Source: Betaproteobacteria bacterium (GTDB lineage Bacteria; Pseudomonadota; Gammaproteobacteria; Burkholderiales; SG8-39). Taken from it: 64,000 nt of DNA. Numbering within the stretch: the stretch's first letter is position 1; every line of letters starts with the position of its first letter. Location: assembly GCA_016713125.1 (NCBI GenBank), contig JADJPT010000002.1:124001-188000 (forward strand). The letters are read 5' to 3'. The notes beneath the pieces are model-generated. The model ran no database searches. It saw only the letters and a program-made list of their open reading frames with translations, and was not told where the DNA came from. Both the position numbers and the translations under genes were made by a program. Below are positions 36,133 to 45,031 of this stretch, piece by piece.

Positions 36133-37007
36133 GTCGCGCCATCCAGCAGGAAATCCTCGATCAGCCGCGCCACGCGCTCGGGCTGATCGTGATGCAGCAT
36201 GTGCCCCGCCTCCTGCACCGTCTCGTAGCGCAGGGTGCGGTGCGCGGCGCGCCGTTCCGCATAGTCCTCTGGCGTGATGCCGATCTGCCCCAGCGTCTTC
36301 GATTCGGCCGCGTCGACCCAAAGCACCGGTGCGGTGATCCGCTCCCAGCAGGCGCGCGCCTCCTCGTAGCGGTAAAGCATGGGGTTGACGATCTTGTGCG
36401 CGGGATCGCTGCGCAGCGCCACGCCGCCGTCCTCGGCCGGCCTGCCCCAGTGCCGGGCGAGGAACTCGGCCCGATCGCGGCGCAGCCGCGGGTTGTTCTT
36501 CTGCAGCCGGTCGGCCAGCGCCGCAAAGCTGGCATACGGCTTGAGCGCGGGCTTGTCGCGCAGCTCGTCCAGCCAGCGCGCATAGCGCTGCGGCGCCTGT
36601 TCGGACTGCGTGCGCGACATGCCGAAGCCCTCCAGGTTCACGAACTTCGCGATCCGCGCCGGGCGCACGCCCGCGTACAGCGCGCCGACGTTGCCGCCCA
36701 GGCTGTGGCCCACCAGGTTGATCGGCGCATCCGGCTGTATGCGATCGAGCACCTGCTCGAGGTCGGCAAGGTAATCGGGAAACCAGTAGCAGTCGGAACG
36801 ATCCCAGTCGGTCAGGCCGTAGCCGCGCCAGTCCGGTGCATATACGTCCCAGTCGGCGGCCAGCGCGTCGACCAGGAACTGGAACGAGGCCGAGACGTCC
36901 ATCCAGCCGTGCAGCAGGACCATGCGGCGATCGGCGCGACCCGGCCAGTGGCGCACGTGGTACCGCAGGCCGCGGATGTCGTAGTGGAGGGATTCGCTGG
37001 GGCGCAT
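36129..37007 (-). CDS. Alpha/beta hydrolase
   Basis: A 292-residue alpha/beta hydrolase. The oxyanion region is VLLHGWMDVSASFQ, the nucleophile elbow is NLVGHSLGGNVGAL (Ser about residue 101) and a C-terminal EAGHMLHHDQPERVA supplies the catalytic His. Many relatives are esterases or haloalkane-dehalogenase-like hydrolases; the substrate cannot be read from sequence. It overlaps the PHP-domain gene by four bases and is divergent from the gamma-carbonic-anhydrase-like gene. Confidence 0.85.
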   Translation of the reverse strand: MRPSESLHYDIRGLRYHVRHWPGRADRRMVLLHGWMDVSASFQFLVDALAADWDVYAPDWRGYGLTDWDRSDCYWFPDYLADLEQVLDRIQPDAPINLVGHSLGGNVGALYAGVRPARIAKFVNLEGFGMSRTQSEQAPQRYARWLDELRDKPALKPYASFAALADRLQKNNPRLRRDRAEFLARHWGRPAEDGGVALRSDPAHKIVNPMLYRYEEARACWERITAPVLWVDAAESKTLGQIGITPEDYAERRAAHRTLRYETVQEAGHMLHHDQPERVARLIEDFLLDGAT

Positions 37008-37119
37008 GATGGAACTTCGAGAGGCGCGATGATATCAGGGCTGCATGCGCCGGATGCCGGGCCGGGCAGCTTCAGCGCGCTATCATGGCGGCCCCACCGC
37101 AGCCGCAAGATTGTCGAAC

Positions 37120-37665
37120 ATGCCCATCTACTCCATCGGCGAACGCCGCGTGCAGCTCCTCGGCGACCACCACTACATCGCCCACGACGCCGTGCTGGTC
37201 GGCGACATCGTGCTCGAGGATTGCGTCAACATCTGGTTCGGCGTGAGCATCCGCGCCGACAACGACAGCGTGCTCATCGGCGCCCGGACCAACATCCAGG
37301 AAGGCTCGGTGCTGCACGTCGATCCGGATTTTCCCATGCGCCTGGGGCGCAACGTCACGGTCGGCCACAAGGTCATGCTGCACGGCTGCACGGTCGGCGA
37401 CGGCTCGCTGATCGGCATCAACAGTGTGGTGCTGAACGGCGCGAAGATCGGTGCCGGCACGCTGATCGGCGCCAACAGCCTGATCCCCGAAGGCAAGGAG
37501 ATCCCGGCCGGCGTGCTGGTGCTCGGCTCGCCCGGCAAGGTGGTGCGCGAACTGACGCCCGAAGAGCAGGCGCGGCTGCTGGAAATCCCGGCCAACTACG
37601 TCGAGCGCTCGAAACTGTTCAAGACGCAGATGCGCGAACAGCCGCTGCCCCCGTCCGCCCGCTAG
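37120..37665 (+). CDS. Gamma carbonic anhydrase family protein
   Basis: A 181-residue left-handed beta-helix protein with hexapeptide repeats (VGDIVLEDCVNIWFGVSIRA, then VTVGHKVMLHGCTVGDGSLI) and the metal-site histidines in LHVD, GHKVMLHGC and the preceding turn. ATG 37120 gives the standard MPIYSIGERRVQLLGDHHYI N-terminus. The YrdA/PaaY-like family binds zinc or iron; carbonic anhydrase activity is shown for few members, and PaaY is a thioesterase. The neighbours give no clue. The frame is unbroken. Confidence 0.88.
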   Translation: MPIYSIGERRVQLLGDHHYIAHDAVLVGDIVLEDCVNIWFGVSIRADNDSVLIGARTNIQEGSVLHVDPDFPMRLGRNVTVGHKVMLHGCTVGDGSLIGINSVVLNGAKIGAGTLIGANSLIPEGKEIPAGVLVLGSPGKVVRELTPEEQARLLEIPANYVERSKLFKTQMREQPLPPSAR

Positions 37666-37765
37666 CCGGCGGATGACTTGCCGTTTCCGGCAAGCCGACG
37701 ACCAGGAACTCCGCTCCAGGAGCCGAGTTCCGGAAAACAAAGTCAAAGATTCTTCGTCGCGGCGC

Positions 37766-38527
37766 TCACTTCGGCGCCATGCGGATCGCGCCGTCCAGGC
37801 GGATGACTTCGCCGTTGAGCATCTCGTTCTCGATGATCGCCCTGGCCAGTTGCGCGTACTCCGGTGCGCGTCCCAGGCGCGAGGGGAACGGCACCATCTT
37901 GCCCAGCGCGTCCTGCACTTCCTTGGGCATGCCCAGCAGCATCGGCGTCTCGAAGATGCCCGGCGCGATGGTCATCACGCGGATGCCGTCACGCGACAGG
38001 TCGCGCGCGATCGGCAGGGTCATGCCGACCACGCCGCCCTTGGAGGCCGAGTACGCGGCCTGGCCGATCTGCCCGTCGTAGGCCGCCACCGAGGCGGTGT
38101 TGATGATCACGCCGCGCTCGCCGGCCGCGTTGGGCTGGCCCTTGGCCATGGCCTCGGCTGCCAGGCGGATCATGTTGAAGGTGCCGATCAGGTTGATGCC
38201 GATCACGCGGCGAAGCTTGCCAGCGCGTGCGGGCCGCTCTTGCCGATGGTCTTCTCGCCGATGGCGATGCCGGCGCAGTTGATCAGCACATTGAGCGCGC
38301 CGAATTCCTTCACCGCCAGGTCCACCGCGGCCTTGCCGTCGGCTTCCGAGGTCACGTCGGTCTTGATGTAGCGCGCGTTGGCGCCGAGCTCGCTGGCGTA
38401 GGCCGACGCGTCCTGCACGTCGGCGATCACCACTTTGGCGCCGTTCCTCGACCGCCATGCGCGCCGTGGCGGCGCCCAGGCCCGAGCCGCCGCCGGTCAC
38501 GAGAAACACGCTGTTCTTGAGTTGCAT
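37766..38527 (-). CDS. Short-chain dehydrogenase, 3-hydroxyacyl-CoA dehydrogenase type (double frameshift)
   Basis: NAD-dependent SDR resembling type-2 3-hydroxyacyl-CoA dehydrogenases. The NAD motif is [16 protein letters not shown]; the catalytic Tyr and Lys are in [20 protein letters not shown] and the Ser in [12 protein letters not shown]. The central part is in a different frame: an extra base near 38440-38445 and a missing base near 38209-38213 shift and then restore it, so the outer coordinates stay in phase (254 codons). Reading the middle in the other frame gives [19 protein letters not shown] and [18 protein letters not shown], the expected beta-strands. It probably belongs to the catabolic locus but is on the opposite strand and divergent from the lyase gene. 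Confidence 0.82.
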   Translation of the reverse strand: MQLKNSVFLVTGGGSGLGAATARMAVEERRQSGDRRRAGRVGLRQRARRQRALHQDRRDLGSRRQGRGGPGGEGIRRAQCADQLRRHRHRREDHRQERPARAGKLRRVIGINLIGTFNMIRLAAEAMAKGQPNAAGERGVIINTASVAAYDGQIGQAAYSASKGGVVGMTLPIARDLSRDGIRVMTIAPGIFETPMLLGMPKEVQDALGKMVPFPSRLGRAPEYAQLARAIIENEMLNGEVIRLDGAIRMAPK

Positions 38528-38673
38528 GGCGATATCCTTGTCTTTGAAGAGGGCAAGATGCTAAAGGCTGCGGCAGGCCGGGGCAAGCCTGCGAATCGGC
38601 GCTTGCATTATCGTGCAGGATCGATGCACCCTCGCCTGCCACGCTGCTCCAACCCGGCCCCAGGATCGCGCAC

Positions 38674-39617
38674 ATGCAACCGCACCCCTTTCGCATCGAG
38701 AACGGCGGCATCTGGGCGGCGATCCACACGCCGTTCCGGCCCGACCTCAGCCTGGACCTCGAAGGCCTGCGCCGCAACGCCGGCCTGTACGTCGACGCGC
38801 TGCACCTGTCCGGCGTGTTCTATTGCGGGCTGATGGGCGAGTACTGGTCGCTCACCCTGCCGGAACGCAAGCTGTTCACCGAGACCCTGGCCGGCGCCGC
38901 CGGCGGCCGCCTGGGCCTGGCGCCGAACTGCACCCACCACTCGATCGCCGAGACCATCGAACTGGTGCGCCACGCCCGCGAGCACGGCTGCCACTACGCC
39001 GCGCTGATGAACCCGCCCGTGGGCCCGCGCACCGACGAGGCGCTGCACGAATACTTTCGCACCGTATGCGCCGCGACGGACATCGAAGTCATCATCTTCA
39101 ACACGCCGGCGGCGGGCTACATGCTCAACCCCGCCTGCTCGCGCGCCTGTGCGAGATCCCCAACGTGAAGGGCATCAAGGCGGCCGGCGCGTTGGCCGAC
39201 CGCGTCGCGGTGCGCGCCAGCTGCGGCGGCAAGGTCGTGGTCAGCGACCCGATGGAGCAGAACTGGCTGGAGAACCTGCTCACGCATCGCCAGACGCTGT
39301 TGTTCGCCGATCCCGAGCCTTATCTGTATCAACGCGCCGGGCACCTGCCCATCGCCGATTACCGCGCGCTGTACCTCGCCGGCCGGGTCGACGAGCTGCG
39401 TGCCGCGTTCGAGCGCCTCGCGCCGCTGCGCAAGGTCTACAACCGCTGGGTCATGGACCCCATGCTGTCCGGCCGTCCGCCCAACGCCGCGCTGAAAGCC
39501 TGGGCCGCTGCCATGGGCTTTGCGGCCGGCCCCACCCGCGCGCCCGTGCAGCCGCTCGGTGCGCAGGACCTGGCGGCATTGCAGGCGGACCTGCGCGCCG
39601 CCGGTCTGGGGGCCTGA
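38674..39617 (+). CDS. Dihydrodipicolinate synthase/N-acetylneuraminate lyase family protein (frameshifted)
   Basis: Schiff-base class I aldolase-type protein of about 314 residues. The N-terminal part reads GGIWAAIHTPFRPDLSLDLE and LHLSGVFYCGLMGEYWSLTL, where the usual GTTGE is replaced by GLMGE. The middle has VIIFNTPAAGYMLNP, and after a missing C in the run at 39129-39132 the other frame gives LLARLCEIPNVKGIKAAGAL with the lysine of the VKGIK motif. Members cleave or form 2-oxo acids. This is not the lysine-pathway dapA by motif, and its place at the edge of the catabolic locus suggests a pathway aldolase or hydratase. The substrate is unknown. Confidence 0.8.
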
Positions 39618-39678
39618 ATCGCGCCGCCGACGGCGAGGCGCGAATGCAAACCAGCATCAGGCGCAAAACAGCGTTTCC

Positions 39679-39707
39679 TTGAGCCGCCTGCGGCGAGCGG
39701 GGATAAT
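39679..39707 (+). promoter_or_regulatory. Possible sigma70 promoter before the large oxidoreductase
   Basis: TTGAGC (39679-39684) and GATAAT (39702-39707) are separated by exactly 17 bases, 36 bases upstream of the ATG at 39744. The -10 box is a good match and the -35 fair. Confidence 0.55.
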
Positions 39708-39743
39708 CCCGGATTGCCCTCCGACCTTCCATAGATCCCGCGC

Positions 39744-42700
39744 ATGTCCGAATCCAGCAGCATCCGCCTCGCCTTCGGCTTCAGCTTCGCCGACCTCTAC
39801 GACAACAGTGCGCTGCCCCGCCTCGACGCCGCCTTCCTCGCCTTCGTGCGGGAGATCGACGCCGCCCTGGTCGAGCGGCTCGAAGCCGCGCGCCGCGATC
39901 CGTCCGCCCTGGCGCCCAAGGCCGAATCGGAACTGCTGATCGCGCTCGCCCCGCACGTCGAGGATTTCATCGCGCGCCTGTTCGGCATCGAATCCGAACT
40001 GCAGGCGCTGGCCGCGCAGCATCACGAACTGGCGCCGCTCTATACGGTGAAGCGCCTGTTCGTGCAACGCCGCGCCGTGAACAAGACCCGACCCGAGGAC
40101 ATCGCCGCCCTGGACCCGGCCGCCGCCGAGGCGCGACTCGCCGCGGCCTTCGGCGTGCCGTTCAGCGAACTGGCCTACGCGCGCGCCGTGACCGAATGGC
40201 AGAAGGACGAGGCTGCCAACGCCGCACTGCTCGATCTGGCGGCGCACTATGCGGCCTGGGCCGTGGGCACGCCGCAGGGCAAGGCGAAGCACAAGGCCGG
40301 CGTGCTGTTCAAGACGCCGACCAAGCTCGATTTCATGCGCCTGGTGCCGCTGCACACCGACACCGCCGCCGGCTACCCGCAGCACACCCTGGAGGACGCG
40401 CACCTGCGCCACCGCGAAGGCTTCGCGCTGACCGACCAGGGCACCGACCTGAACGGCGCCCTGGACCAGGCCAACTACTGCATCTGGTGCCATGAACAGG
40501 GCAAGGACTCCTGCTCCAAAGGCCTGCGGGAGAAGGCAGCCAAGGCCGAACCCGGCGTGGTGGCGCCGCCGGCCGCGTTCAAGAAGACCGTGTTCGGCGT
40601 GACCATGGCCGGTTGCCCGCTCGAGGAGAAGATCTCCGAGTTCCACATGGTCAAGACGCGCGGCCAGCCGCTGGGCGCGCTGGCCGTGATCACCGTGGAC
40701 AACGCCATGGTGGCGGCCACCGGCCACCGCATCTGCAACGACTGCATGAAATCCTGCATCTACCAGAAGCAGGAACCGGTCAACATCCCGCAGGCCGAGA
40801 CGCGCACCGTGAAAGACGTGCTCGAGCTGCCCTGGGGTTTCGAGATCTATTCGCTGCTGACGCGCTGGAACCCGCTGAACCTGCGCCGCCCGGTGCCGCG
40901 CGCCGCCAGCGGCAGCGCGTGCTGATCGTCGGCTGGGGCCGGCCGGCTACACCGTGGCCCACCACCTGATGAATGACGGCCACACCGTCGTCGCCATCGA
41001 CGGGCTGAAGATCGAGCCGCTGCCGGTCGAACTCGGGCGTGGACACGGCGGGCAAGCGCCTCGCCCTTCAAGCCCATCCGCGACGTGAACGAGCTGTACG
41101 AATCCCTCGACGAGCGCGTGCTGGCCGGCTTCGGCGGCGTGGCCGAGTACGGCATCACCGTGCGCTGGGACAAGAACTTCCTCAAGCTGGTGCGCCTGCT
41201 GCTCGAGCGCCGCAGCCAGTTCGCGCTCTTCGGCGGCGTGCGCTTCGGCGGCACATTGACCGCCGAGGACGCCTTCGCGCCGATCGCCGACGGCGGCCTG
41301 GGTTTCGACCACGTGGTGCTGGCCGCGGGTGCCGGACGTCCCACCGTGCTGGAGATCCCCAACGGCTTCGCGCGCGGCGTGCGCGCGGCCTCCGATTTCC
41401 TGATGGCCCTGCAGCTCACCGGCGCGGCGCGCGCCGACTCCATCGCCAACCTGCAGATCCGCCTGCCGGTGGTGGTGATCGGCGGCGGCCTGACCGCCAT
41501 CGACACGGCTACCGAGTCGCTGGCCTACTACGTGGTGCAGGTGGAGAAGTTCCTCGCCCGTTACGAGGCCCTGGCCGCCGAGCGCGGCGAGACCGCCGTG
41601 CGCGCGCCCTGGAATCGCGAGGAACTGGTCATCGCCGACGAATTCCTCGGCCACGCCCGCGCCATCCGCGCCGAGCGTGCCGCGGCCGCCGCCGAAGCGC
41701 GTACGCCGAACCTGGTCGCGCTGCTCAAATCCTGGGGCGGGGTCACCCTCGCCTACCGCCGCCGGCTGGTCGACAGCCCCTCGTACACGCTGAACCACGA
41801 GGAAGTCGAAAAAGCCCTGGAGGAAGGCATCGTGTTCGCCGAGGGCCTCTCACCGACGCGCGTCGAGGTCGACGAGTTCGGCCACGCCAGGGCGCTGGAG
41901 CTCGCCGTGCAGACCCTGGGCGAGGACGGCAAGTGGACCGAGGCCGGCCGCACCACCCTGCCCGCGCGCTCGGTGCTGGTGGCCGCGGGCACGCAACCCA
42001 ACACCGTGCTCGCGCGCGAGGACGCCGATACCTTCAAGCTGGACGGCAAGTACTTTCCAGGCCTGCGACGAGAGCGGCGCGCCGGTGAAGCCCGAGCGTT
42101 CGATCTCCAAGCCGCAACGCGCCGAGGTGCTGCTGCACAAGCGCGCCGACGGACGCTTCATCTCCTACTTCGGAGACCTGCACCCCTCCTTCTTCGGCAA
42201 CGTCGTGAAAGCCATGGGCGGGGCCAAGCAGGGCTATCCGGTGGTCAGCGGCGTGCTGGCCGGCGTGCAGCCCGCCAGCACGCTGTCCGATGCCGGATTC
42301 CTCGATCGCCTGAACGCGCAGCTGCGCCCGCGCGTGCACGAGGTGCGCCGCCTGACGCCGACCATCGTCGAAGTCGTGGTGCACGCGCCGCTGGCCGCGC
42401 GTCGCTTCGAGCCGGGCCAGTTCTACCGCCTGCAGAACTTCGAGTCGCTGGCACCGCGCGTCGCCGCCACCGGCCGCGGCGATGCCGGCACCGTGCTGGC
42501 CATGGAAGGCCTGGCGCTGACCGGGGCCTGGGTGGACAAGGAGCGCGGGCTGCTGTCGACCATCGTGCTGGAGATGGGCGGATCGGCCGATCTGTGCGCC
42601 CACCTGAAGCCCGGCGAACCGGTGATCCTCATGGGCCCCACCGGCGCGCCCACCGAGATCCCGGCCGGCGAAACCGTGGTGCTGGTCGGCGGCGGGCTGG

Positions 42701-43320
42701 GCAACGCCGTGCTGTTCTCCATCGGCCAGGCGCTGCGCGCGGCGGGGTCGAAGGTGGTCTACTTCGCCGGCTACAAGAAGATGATCGACCGCTACAAGGT
42801 CGAGGAAATCGAAAAGGCCGCCGACGTGGTGGTCTGGTGCAGCGACGAGGCCCCGGGCTTCGCCGCGACGCGCCCGCAGGACCGCAGCTTCGTCGGCAAC
42901 ATCGTCGAGGCCATGGTGAGCTACGCGGACGGCAGGCTCGGAGAGCAGGCGATCGCCTACGCCGATTGCGACCGCATCATCGCCATCGGCTCCGACCGCA
43001 TGATGGCCGCGGTGGGCCGCGCGCGCCACGCCGCGCTCAAACCCTTCCTCAAGCCCGCGCACTGCGGCATCGGCTCGATCAACTCGCCGATGCAATGCAT
43101 GATGAAGGAGATCTGCGCGCAGTGCATCCAGCCGCACGTCGATCCGGCCACCGGCAGGCAGAGCTTCGTGTTCTCCTGCTACAACCAGGACCAGGACCTG
43201 GACCGCGTCGATTTCGCCGCGCTGAACCAGCGCCTGGCGCAGAACGCCGTGCAGGAGAAGCTCACGGCGCAGTGGATCGACCGGTGCCTGCGCGGCCTGC
43301 GGCTGCGGGCCGCGGCCTGA
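39744..43320 (+). CDS. Very large FAD/Fe-S oxidoreductase: GltD-like module fused to a PyrK/FNR-like module (several frameshifts)
   Basis: About 1,190 residues once frames are joined. The N-terminal 240 residues are helical and unassigned. Cysteine motifs follow: C246-x2-C249-x7-C257, C291 and C331-x2-C334-x3-C338, with IPQAETRTVKDVLELPWGFE after them, as in the Fe-S domain preceding GltD-type flavoproteins. A FAD Rossmann motif (RVLIVGWGPAGYTVAHHLMN) and a second dinucleotide motif (PVVVIGGGLTAIDTATE) come next. The C-terminal third is a flavodoxin-reductase/PyrK-like unit (RRFEPGQFYRLQNFESL, VVLVGGGLGNAVLFSIGQAL) ending with four cysteines (CMMKEICAQC, then FVFSC) for a 2Fe-2S cluster. Frames change at about 40915, 40940, 41035-41066 and 42054-42056, mostly homopolymers. 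A role as NAD(P)H-linked electron supplier to the neighbouring Fe-S reductase is inferred. Confidence 0.75.
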
Positions 43321-43342
43321 GCCGCATGGCCTGAGCCCGGGC

Positions 43343-44104
43343 ATGGCCACGCGCCCCGCAGGCAAGACGCCGGCCAGGCCCCGCGCAACGGGCGCGGTGC
43401 GCGGGCCGCGCGCGGCGGGCAGGCGCGACGCCGAAGCCACGCGGCGGCGCATCCTCGAGGCCGCCACCGCGGAGTTCGCGCGCGGCGGCTTCGCCGGTGC
43501 GCGCGTCGAGCGCATCAGCCGCAGCGCGGCCAGCTTCGACCGCATGCTCTACTACCACTTCGGCAACAAGGCCGAGCTGTTCGGCGCGGTGGTCGAGGAG
43601 ACCTACCGCAGGCTGTGGCAGGCCGAAGAGGCGCTGGAACTCTCGCAGACCGAACCCGAGCGCGGCATGCGCGAACTGGTGGCCTTCACCTGGCACTACT
43701 TCGTCGACCATCCGGAGTTCATCCGCCTGCTGAACAGCGAAAACCTGCAGGGCGGCGCCAACGTGAAGAAATCGCGCGGCATCGCGCGCCTGTCCTCGCC
43801 CTTCATCCGCACGCTGACCGACCTGCTGCAGCGCGGCGCCAGGGCCGGCACCTTCCGCCGCGGCCTCGACCCGGTGCTGGTCTACATCACGATCGCCGCG
43901 CTGGCGTATTTCTACGCGGCCAACCAGCACACGCTGAGCCATTTCCTGAATCGCGAACTGATGGCACCGCCGAGCAAGCGCTGGCTGGCGCACATCACCG
44001 GCGTGGTGCTCGCCTCGCTGCGCCCGCACCCAGGCGGTGCGCGCGCCAAACCCATTGCGCAGACATTGACAAAAGCACCGCGGAAACGGCTTAATCGCCC
44101 TTAA
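43343..44104 (+). CDS. TetR/AcrR family transcriptional regulator
   Basis: 253 residues with a basic N-terminal extension (about 30 residues rich in Arg, Pro and Ala), then the TetR helix-turn-helix DNA-binding domain (RRDAEATRRRILEAATAEFA, GARVERISRSAASFDRMLYY, HFGNKAELFGAVVEETYRRL). The all-helical ligand-binding domain runs to a basic tail. It is 22 bases after the large oxidoreductase and immediately upstream of the molybdenum hydroxylase genes, so it is the likely local regulator. An imperfect palindrome lies directly after its stop. The ligand is unknown; the pathway substrate or a CoA-ester intermediate is plausible. Confidence 0.88.
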   Translation: MATRPAGKTPARPRATGAVRGPRAAGRRDAEATRRRILEAATAEFARGGFAGARVERISRSAASFDRMLYYHFGNKAELFGAVVEETYRRLWQAEEALELSQTEPERGMRELVAFTWHYFVDHPEFIRLLNSENLQGGANVKKSRGIARLSSPFIRTLTDLLQRGARAGTFRRGLDPVLVYITIAALAYFYAANQHTLSHFLNRELMAPPSKRWLAHITGVVLASLRPHPGGARAKPIAQTLTKAPRKRLNRP

Positions 44105-44120
44105 TTCAGTGAACACTTAA
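44105..44120. promoter_or_regulatory. Imperfect palindrome, possible TetR operator
   Basis: TTCAGTGAACACTTAA has the core AGTG-AA-CACT (44108-44117) with partially symmetric flanks. It lies between the TetR gene and the molybdenum hydroxylase operon. TetR operators are usually longer, and no second copy was found. Confidence 0.25.
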
Positions 44121-44195
44121 CAACGGCAAGCGTACTCCCGCCCCTGTCCCGACTCCTGTCCTGAACCCAGCACCATTACCCACCCGCCACGCCCG

Positions 44196-45031
44196 GTGTA
44201 CCTCCGTCCCCAGACCCTGCCCGATGCCCTCGCCGCGCTGAGCGCCCGCGCCCTGGACGTCATCGCCGGCGGCACCGATTACTACCCGGCACGCAGCGGC
44301 CGCCAGGACGCCGGCGCGGTGCTCGACATCAGCGCCATCGCCGACCTGCGCGGCATCACCGAAGCCGAAGACCACTGGCGGCTGGGCGCCACCACCACCT
44401 GGAGCGAGTTGCTGGCCGCCCGACTGCCGCCGCTGTTTGACGGACTCAGGCTGGCCGCGCGCGAAGTCGGCGGCGTGCAGATCCAGAACAGCGGCACCCT
44501 GGCCGGCAACCTGTGCAACGCCTCGCCGGCCGCAGACGGCGTGCCGCCGCTGCTGGCGCTGGACGCCGGGGTTGAGCTCTCCAGCGCCGCCGGCGTGCGC
44601 ATGGTGCCGCTGGAACAGTTCATCGCCGCGCCGCGCCGCACGCTGCGCCGCGCCGACGAACTGGTCTCGGCGATCCGCATCCCCAGGCCGCGTCCCGGCC
44701 TGCAGGCACGCGGACATTTCCTCAAGCTGGGTTCGCGCCGCTATTTGGTGATCTCGATCGCCATGGTCGGCGTGGTGCTGGAAACCGCCGCGGGCGAGGT
44801 GCGCAATGCGCGCGTCGCCGTGGGCGCCTGCTCGCCGGTGGCGCAGCGCCTGCACGCGCTGGAGATGGCGCTGATCGGCAAGCCCGCGGACGCCGAACTC
44901 GGTGCCTTCGTGCAGCCGGCCCATCTGGAGGCGCTCGCCCCGATCGACGACGTGCGCGCCGACGCGGCCTACCGGCGCGACGCAGCCCTGACCCTGGTGC
45001 GCCGCGCGCTCTGCGGGAGGCGGCGGCATGA
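44196..45031 (+). CDS. Molybdenum hydroxylase, FAD-binding medium subunit (frameshift at the very end)
   Basis: CoxM/XdhB-type flavoprotein subunit that passes electrons from the Mo/Fe-S subunit to an acceptor. It begins at GTG 44196 (YLRPQTLPDALAALSARALD). FAD-binding motifs are VIAGGTDYYPARSG near residue 21 and QNSGTLAGNLCNASPAADG near residue 100, and a CO-dehydrogenase-flavoprotein C-terminal domain follows. The frame runs past its natural end; inserting one base in the GCTCTGCGG stretch near 45012 gives a REAAA C-terminus stopping at the TGA that overlaps the ATG of the next gene (ATGA). Corrected length is about 278 residues, normal. Confidence 0.87.

Noticed and set aside
37008..37119. 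TATCAT near 37081 as a promoter for the gamma-carbonic-anhydrase-like gene
   Set aside because: No -35 element at proper spacing; not supported.
44066..44096. TTGACA (44066-44071) as the promoter of the Mo-hydroxylase operon
   Set aside because: The only downstream AT-rich hexamer (TTAATC) is 19 bases away with a poor match; too weak to call.
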